64,000 bases of DNA from Flavobacterium sp. (GTDB taxonomy: Bacteria > Bacteroidota > Bacteroidia > Flavobacteriales > Flavobacteriaceae), in contig JADKDN010000005.1 of NCBI GenBank assembly GCA_016718345.1, positions 124,001 through 188,000 of the forward strand, read 5' to 3'. The notes under the pieces are model-generated. The model made no database searches and had not been told where the DNA came from. It saw nothing but the letters and a program-made list of their open reading frames with translations. The position numbers were made by a program, and so were the translations under genes. How positions within the stretch are numbered: the first letter of the stretch is position 1; every line of letters starts with the position of its first letter. Positions 59,420 through 64,000 of this stretch are shown piece after piece.

Positions 59420-61064
59420 TCATTTAATCATCGGTTTGTCACTTGGATTATTTTTGTCATAATCTAAGGTTTCTTTCCGAATTTTCATGGGAACATTTTC
59501 TTTTTCCATTTCAGCTTTACTGGCTTTAATGATTTTATCGTTGAGTTCGTTTTCCTCTGGAGGAAAGATGTCATCTTTAGTTCTAATCCGTTCATCGCCA
59601 CGCCAGACAAATCCTCTTAGTTTTCGAGCATTTTCTGGTAAATCTTTTTCGGGATAAATGTCACCATCAACAGAGGTGAAGAACGTCATAGTGTCAATGG
59701 TATTGCCGTCTAAAGTTAGATTGATTTTGCTACTAACGTTTTTATTGATACCGATGAGTTCATGAGCATCATTTCGCAAGTAATAAATCACCTCGGTGTT
59801 TTTAATAATATCCGCTTCGTAGAGTTTATTGTCCTTGAATTTACCGAAAAGATTTTGCCCTTTTACTTGATTATAGCCTGTGCCGAGGCTGTCTTTTGAT
59901 ACCAAAAACATTATTCAAGACCTTGAGAGAATCCAATTTTTCAGTAGCGTCATTGCCTATCAAATGCATAACATCTCCAGTCATTTGATTGTCAAAATTC
60001 CAAAGAATAGGCTTTCCGATAAGTTGAGTGATATTCGTTTTCTGGCTGGAATGTATCGAATCACATTTCCCACTCATATCCGTTTTATAAAATCGGGCAT
60101 TGTTGTAGGCTCTGACTATTCTGTTGTCTGGTTTTCCTGTAACCATCAATACTTTTCCATGAATATAAACGGAGTCTTTATCGACTAGATTGATAGCAAC
60201 GGCTCTTTTGGTTACAAACATAGAATCCTTTTGTTTATAAATTTCCGCATAATGGCCTTTAATAATGCCTTTATTGATGGTGTCCGTAATTTTTACATTA
60301 TTGGTAGCCGAGGCAAATTCTTTGTTTCTATTGTAAAATAAACTATCCCCTTCAATCCGTCGGTCTTTGTATTTAATATAGGATTTCCGGAGAAAATGAC
60401 CAACATTCTTCTTGCTGTCGTAAAATCCCTTTTCGGTGTAAATAAAATTGTCTTTACTGGTAATGGTGGAAGGACCAAAAAGATAGGAATGTCCCGAATT
60501 ATTGTAATAATCCAAATGATTCGATTTAACAACATATTTTGGATTAGTAATGGTAACTGCAGTTAAAAATTGAAACTTTTTTTCTTTAGCATAATAACGA
60601 CCCGATTTACTTTTCAAAACATTGTCTTTATTGGTAATCGTTCCGTTAGTTCTGTAATAAGCCTGTTGGTTATTTCTATCAAAATTTAATGTATCGGTTG
60701 CCAGTGACATTTCAGGAGAACGCATCACAACATTTCCAGTGGCATAGGCTTGCTTGATGTTACCATTGTATTCGGCATATTTGCTGTTTAAATACAACGT
60801 ATCCCCTTGAACCATTTGTACATTTCCAAAAGCTTTTACATAGTTTTCTTTCTGAAAATAATAGGCTTTATTACAGGTCAAAATTGCCCCGTCATGATTG
60901 ATACGCACGTTTCCTGTAAGTAAAAAAGCATCTGGAATTTCGGTTTGATTAATATCGGCAAAATCAGAGTATTCTACGATGATTTTTTTAGGAGTTTGTG
61001 CCAAAAGGCTTTGTATTCCAACTAAAAAGAAACAGACAAACAGTAAAAAATAGGTTTTTTTCAA
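59420..61064 (-). CDS. OstA-like protein (LPS transport LptA/OstA superfamily), one frameshift
   Basis: About 548 residues. A signal peptide (LVGIQSLLAQTPKK) is followed by repeated beta-jellyroll OstA units, with DAFLLTGNVRINHDGAILTCN, VKAFGNVQMVQGDTLYLNS and AYATGNVVMRSPEMSLATDTL. The frame changes near 59890 (NNVFLVSKDSLGTGYNQVKGQ continues). The C-terminal ~60 residues are charged. Likely a periplasmic or outer-membrane LPS transport factor. The family is common in Bacteroidota, where the partner proteins differ from E. coli. Confidence 0.85.
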
Positions 61065-61159
61065 CGGCTTTATTTTTTGCCAAATTTAAGAAAAACCAAA
61101 CAACGAAAATCGTTATTAAGAATAATTTATTAGTTGATACAAACTAAGCGTGTTTTTTT

Positions 61160-61167
61160 TATATTTG
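61160..61167 (+). promoter_or_regulatory. Putative promoter of the GH13 amylase (-7 element)
   Basis: TATATTTG matches TAnnTTTG, 30 bases before the ATG at 61198. A TTG at 61134-61136 may be the -33 part. Confidence 0.5.
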
Positions 61168-61197
61168 TGAAGTTCACTTTATCTAATTAAAGAAGTT

Positions 61198-63069
61198 ATG
61201 AAAAAAATAATTCTGTTTGCATTAGTTGTTTTATCCCTATCGACGAATGCTCAAAACAAAAAAAGTAAAAAAATGGTTAAAAGCAAGAAAGAAGTGGTTA
61301 CAGAAAAAAAAGCAGTTGTATATCAAGTATTCACGAGGTTATTTGGAAATAAAAATACAACCAATAAACCTTGGGGAACCATAGAAGAAAATGGAGTAGG
61401 AAAGTTCAATGATTTCACCGATAAAGCGCTTACAGAAATAAAAAAGTTAGGAGTGACCCACATTTGGTACACAGGAGTTCCTCATCACGCCTTGGTTAAC
61501 GATTATACTGCAATAGGAGTTTCAAATGATGATCCCGAAGTAGTAAAGGGACGTGCGGGTTCGCCTTATGCCGTAAAAGATTATTATAATGTAAACCCCG
61601 ATTTGGCAGTCAATCCGGCTAAAAGGTTGGAAGAATTTGAAGCTTTGATTGCGCGTACGCACAAAAATGGTTTGAAAGTCATCATCGATATAGTTCCTAA
61701 TCATATTGCACGTAAATATGAAGGCAAAACTAATCCGAAAGGCGTTCGCGATTTTGGTGCCGACGATAATACTTCAGTAGAATACGACAGAAACAACAAT
61801 TTTTATTACATCCCAGGTCAAGCCTTTCAAGTGCCAACATCGGATAGCTATAAACCGCTTAATGGCGAAAAAAATCCTTTGATTGATGGTCAATTCAACG
61901 AAAGTCCAGCAAAATGGACAGGTAATGGATCACGTTTGGCTAAACCAGATATCAATGACTGGTACGAAACGGTAAAAATTAATTACGGTGTTCGTCCCGA
62001 CGGTTCTAAAGATTTTCCTGAACTCCCAGAGGGTTATGACAAAAAATCATACAAAGACCATTTTGCTTTTTGGAAAGGAAAAGACGTTCCAAGTTCATGG
62101 AAAAAGTTTAGAGATATTGCTTTGTATTGGACTGCCAAAGGTGTAGACGGTTTCCGATACGATATGGCCGAAATGGTACCCTATGAGTTTTGGAGCTATA
62201 TGAACTCGGCTATCAAGACAAAAAATCCGAATGCCTTTTTAATTGCTGAAGTGTACAATCCTAATGAATACCGAAACTATATTAATTTAGGTAAAATGGA
62301 TTACTTGTACGACAAAGTAGCTTTCTATGATAAATTGAAAGAAATTGTTCAAGGGAAAAGCAATACCGATGGTATTACGGATATACAAAACAGCATGGCC
62401 GATATTGAGCATCACATGTTGCACTTCTTAGACAATCACGATGAGCAACGTTTGGCAAGTCCAGAATTTGCAGGTTCTCCTGAAAAAGGCAAACCCTTGA
62501 TGGTCGTTTCAGCAACGATTAGCACTTCGCCAACCATGATTTATTTTGGACAGGAAGTTGGCGAGGCTGGAAATGAAAATGGTGGTTTCGGGACTCATTC
62601 CAGAACCTCTATTTTTGATTATGTAGGCGTTCCCAATCACCAACGTTGGATGAATGGTGGCAAGTTTGATGGTGGACAACTATCCCCATCCGAAAAAGAC
62701 TTGCGTGATTTTTACAAGCGATTGTTGAATTTCACTATTAGCAGTTCTGCTTTAATGGGGAAATACCAAGAAATTCATGGTCTCAATAGGTATTCGACCG
62801 AGGGGTATTACCCAGAAGTCTATTCGTATGTACGTTGGTCGGATACGCAGAAATTGATTGTTATCGCTAATTTCTCTGCGGTGCACACCAGTCATTTTGA
62901 TTTGAAAATTCCTGCTAACGTTATTGCAGCATGGAAATTAAAAGATGGCGTTTACCCTATAAAAGACCAGTTGTATGGAAAAAACAGCACCAAACTTCAG
63001 GTAGTAAACGGAGAAGGGAAAGTACAAATTAGTATTGCACCTTTAGAGTCGTTTATTTATGGGTTGTAA
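61198..63069 (+). CDS. Secreted alpha-amylase family (GH13) glycoside hydrolase
   Basis: An intact 623-residue protein. A signal peptide (MKKIILFALVVLSLSTNAQ) is followed by a Lys-rich linker, then the GH13 barrel: VTHIWYTGVPHHAL, the first conserved region GLKVIIDIVPNHIARKY, the nucleophile Asp in DGFRYDMAEMVP, the acid/base Glu in FLIAEVYNP, and the stabilising Asp in FLDNHDEQRL. The C-terminal domain is beta-rich. No sorting domain is seen, so it may stay in the periplasm or be exported otherwise. No susC/susD partner is in the window. Confidence 0.93.
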   Translation: MKKIILFALVVLSLSTNAQNKKSKKMVKSKKEVVTEKKAVVYQVFTRLFGNKNTTNKPWGTIEENGVGKFNDFTDKALTEIKKLGVTHIWYTGVPHHALVNDYTAIGVSNDDPEVVKGRAGSPYAVKDYYNVNPDLAVNPAKRLEEFEALIARTHKNGLKVIIDIVPNHIARKYEGKTNPKGVRDFGADDNTSVEYDRNNNFYYIPGQAFQVPTSDSYKPLNGEKNPLIDGQFNESPAKWTGNGSRLAKPDINDWYETVKINYGVRPDGSKDFPELPEGYDKKSYKDHFAFWKGKDVPSSWKKFRDIALYWTAKGVDGFRYDMAEMVPYEFWSYMNSAIKTKNPNAFLIAEVYNPNEYRNYINLGKMDYLYDKVAFYDKLKEIVQGKSNTDGITDIQNSMADIEHHMLHFLDNHDEQRLASPEFAGSPEKGKPLMVVSATISTSPTMIYFGQEVGEAGNENGGFGTHSRTSIFDYVGVPNHQRWMNGGKFDGGQLSPSEKDLRDFYKRLLNFTISSSALMGKYQEIHGLNRYSTEGYYPEVYSYVRWSDTQKLIVIANFSAVHTSHFDLKIPANVIAAWKLKDGVYPIKDQLYGKNSTKLQVVNGEGKVQISIAPLESFIYGL

Positions 63070-63081
63070 TGATTTAGTTGC

Positions 63082-63114
63082 AACCCTATCAGGGTTTAAA
63101 ACCCTGATAGGGTT
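63082..63114. repeat. Perfect 16-bp inverted repeat after the amylase gene
   Basis: AACCCTATCAGGGTTT (63082-63097) and its complement (63099-63114) are separated by one base. It lies 13 bases after the amylase stop and probably acts as its transcript end, although no T-run follows. The ACCCTGATAGGGT unit is of a kind often scattered in flavobacterial genomes. Confidence 0.65.
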
Positions 63115-63196
63115 AAAATAAACTCAAAAACTTTATTAAGAAAATGCTAAACTCCTTTCTTTTATTTTTATACATTTACGCCTTAAATTATTTTTT

Positions 63197-64000
63197 ATGA
63201 GAAAATTGTACTTTTTAGTATTGGGGTTGTTGATTTTTAGTGGAGTAAATGCGCAGATTGTGAATATTCCTGATGTGAATTTTAAGGCGAGGTTGTTAGA
63301 CAAAACAAATAGTGCAGTAGCCATAGACTTACTTGGAAAAGATACTAAAGTAGATGCTAATAATGATGGAGAAATACAGATAAGTGAAGCGCAAAACCTA
63401 CTTTCCCTAAATTTAAGTTATGCAAATATTAGTTCATTAGAGGGGATATCAAGTTTTACTAATTTAATTGAATTGATTTGTTATCGTAATAACCTTACTT
63501 CATTAGATTTAAGCTCATTAGTAAAATTAAGATATTTAGAATGTCAATATAATAAACTTCCTGTATTGAATATTAACAAATGTACAGATTTAATTAGATT
63601 GATTTGTAGCTACAATAATTTAGCAACACTTGATTTATCAAATAATATTAATTTGAAAGCTGTAGCAGCTTCCAGAAATCAGTTTTCAACGATAGATTTA
63701 TCAAGTATCATTGATCTTAGATCATTTGATCTAAGTTATAATAAATTAACATCTATTATTTTTCCACGTTCCATTTCTGAATCAGGAGGGTTAGTGAATA
63801 ACAATTTATTGGAAACTATTGAGTTGCCTCAAGGCAATGTTTCTTATTTTTATTTTAATGATAATCCAAATCTTTCCTCCATATTCTTAAAAAACTTAGT
63901 TATGGAAATCACAAATGAAAAATTTTATGCAAGTAATAATGGCAAAAAGATATTTTCAAATTGTCCAAAATTAAAATATGTATGTGCTGATGTTTCTCAA
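63197..64000 (+). CDS. Secreted leucine-rich-repeat protein, 3' end outside the window
   Basis: The first 268 residues are seen. The signal peptide is MRKLYFLVLGLLIFSGVNAQ; then IPDVNFKARLLDK and an EF-hand-like VDANNDGEIQISEAQ, a common start in flavobacterial LRR proteins. Repeats of about 21-22 residues follow, each with L-x-x-L-D/N-L-S and a Cys/Tyr near the turn (LIELICYRNNLTSLDLSSL; LRYLECQYNKLPVLNI; LIRLICSYNNLATLDLSN). Such proteins usually end with a T9SS sorting domain, but the C-terminus is not in view. Likely a surface or secreted adhesion protein. Confidence 0.82.
   Translation, partial: MRKLYFLVLGLLIFSGVNAQIVNIPDVNFKARLLDKTNSAVAIDLLGKDTKVDANNDGEIQISEAQNLLSLNLSYANISSLEGISSFTNLIELICYRNNLTSLDLSSLVKLRYLECQYNKLPVLNINKCTDLIRLICSYNNLATLDLSNNINLKAVAASRNQFSTIDLSSIIDLRSFDLSYNKLTSIIFPRSISESGGLVNNNLLETIELPQGNVSYFYFNDNPNLSSIFLKNLVMEITNEKFYASNNGKKIFSNCPKLKYVCADVSQ

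Overview
The window looks like a chromosome segment from a low-GC Bacteroidota of the family Flavobacteriaceae, most likely Flavobacterium or a close relative. The evidence is as follows. Promoters have the Bacteroidota -7 element TAnnTTTG and there is little Shine-Dalgarno signal. CcoN and CcoO are fused in a cbb3 oxidase operon. LytS/LytTR regulation is linked to 2TM-domain proteins. A DUF5606 gene lies next to def and mazG, and one secreted enzyme carries a C-terminal type IX secretion (Por) sorting domain. No rRNA, tRNA, CRISPR array, transposase or phage gene was seen.

Layout. 1-5.2 kb: ettA start (cut by the edge), histidine-degradation genes hutG and hutI, a coiled-coil membrane protein, and corA. 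5.2-10.9 kb: TonB-dependent receptor, secreted TPR protein, LytS-type kinase ending in a 2TM domain, two more 2TM proteins, LytTR response regulator. 11-15 kb: CDP-alcohol phosphatidyltransferase, heme A synthase, CCA-adding enzyme, TsaC/Sua5. 15-26.7 kb: surface-sugar cluster with gmd and fcl (GDP-L-fucose), then pseB, pseC, an aldo/keto reductase, a cytidylyltransferase-aminotransferase fusion, a double GNAT protein, pseI, a capsule-type protein and a glycosyltransferase. 26.7-34.3 kb: envelope genes (two membrane sulfatase-fold enzymes, a Kdo-kinase-like protein, GT2, GT9 and CDP-glycerol-transferase-like proteins). 34.3-38.6 kb: dapD, ruvX, def, DUF5606, mazG. 38.6-42.6 kb: an accessory block with two secreted alpha/beta hydrolases and an AraC regulator. 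42.6-53.3 kb: Crp/Fnr regulator, ccoI, ccoS, ccoNO, ccoQ, ccoP, ccoG, ccoH, a TauE/SafE-like protein and hemN, a microaerobic respiration and heme module. 53.5-64 kb: DUF349 protein, aroE, TPR protein, class III aminotransferase, OstA-like protein, secreted GH13 amylase, and the start of a leucine-rich-repeat protein.

Three points stand out. First, TGAT-N4-ATCA palindromes resembling an FNR box lie upstream of ccoS and hemN, with a degenerate copy before ccoI. All three are exactly 33 bp (centre to centre) from a -7 element, which ties the cco/hem genes to the Crp/Fnr gene encoded among them. Second, the nonulosonic-acid cluster has pseB, pseC and pseI but no visible PseG hydrolase; it has a GNAT-GNAT protein, a cytidylyltransferase fused to a PLP aminotransferase, and an aldo/keto reductase, so it may make a variant sugar. 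Third, about thirty conserved genes are interrupted by one-base frameshifts, and three enzymes (hemN, the heme A synthase and an LtaS-like enzyme) lack internal blocks of roughly 55-70 residues. The frameshifts look more like read or assembly indels than mass gene decay; the block deletions are less easily explained that way. Gene spans below give the whole inferred gene across such breaks.
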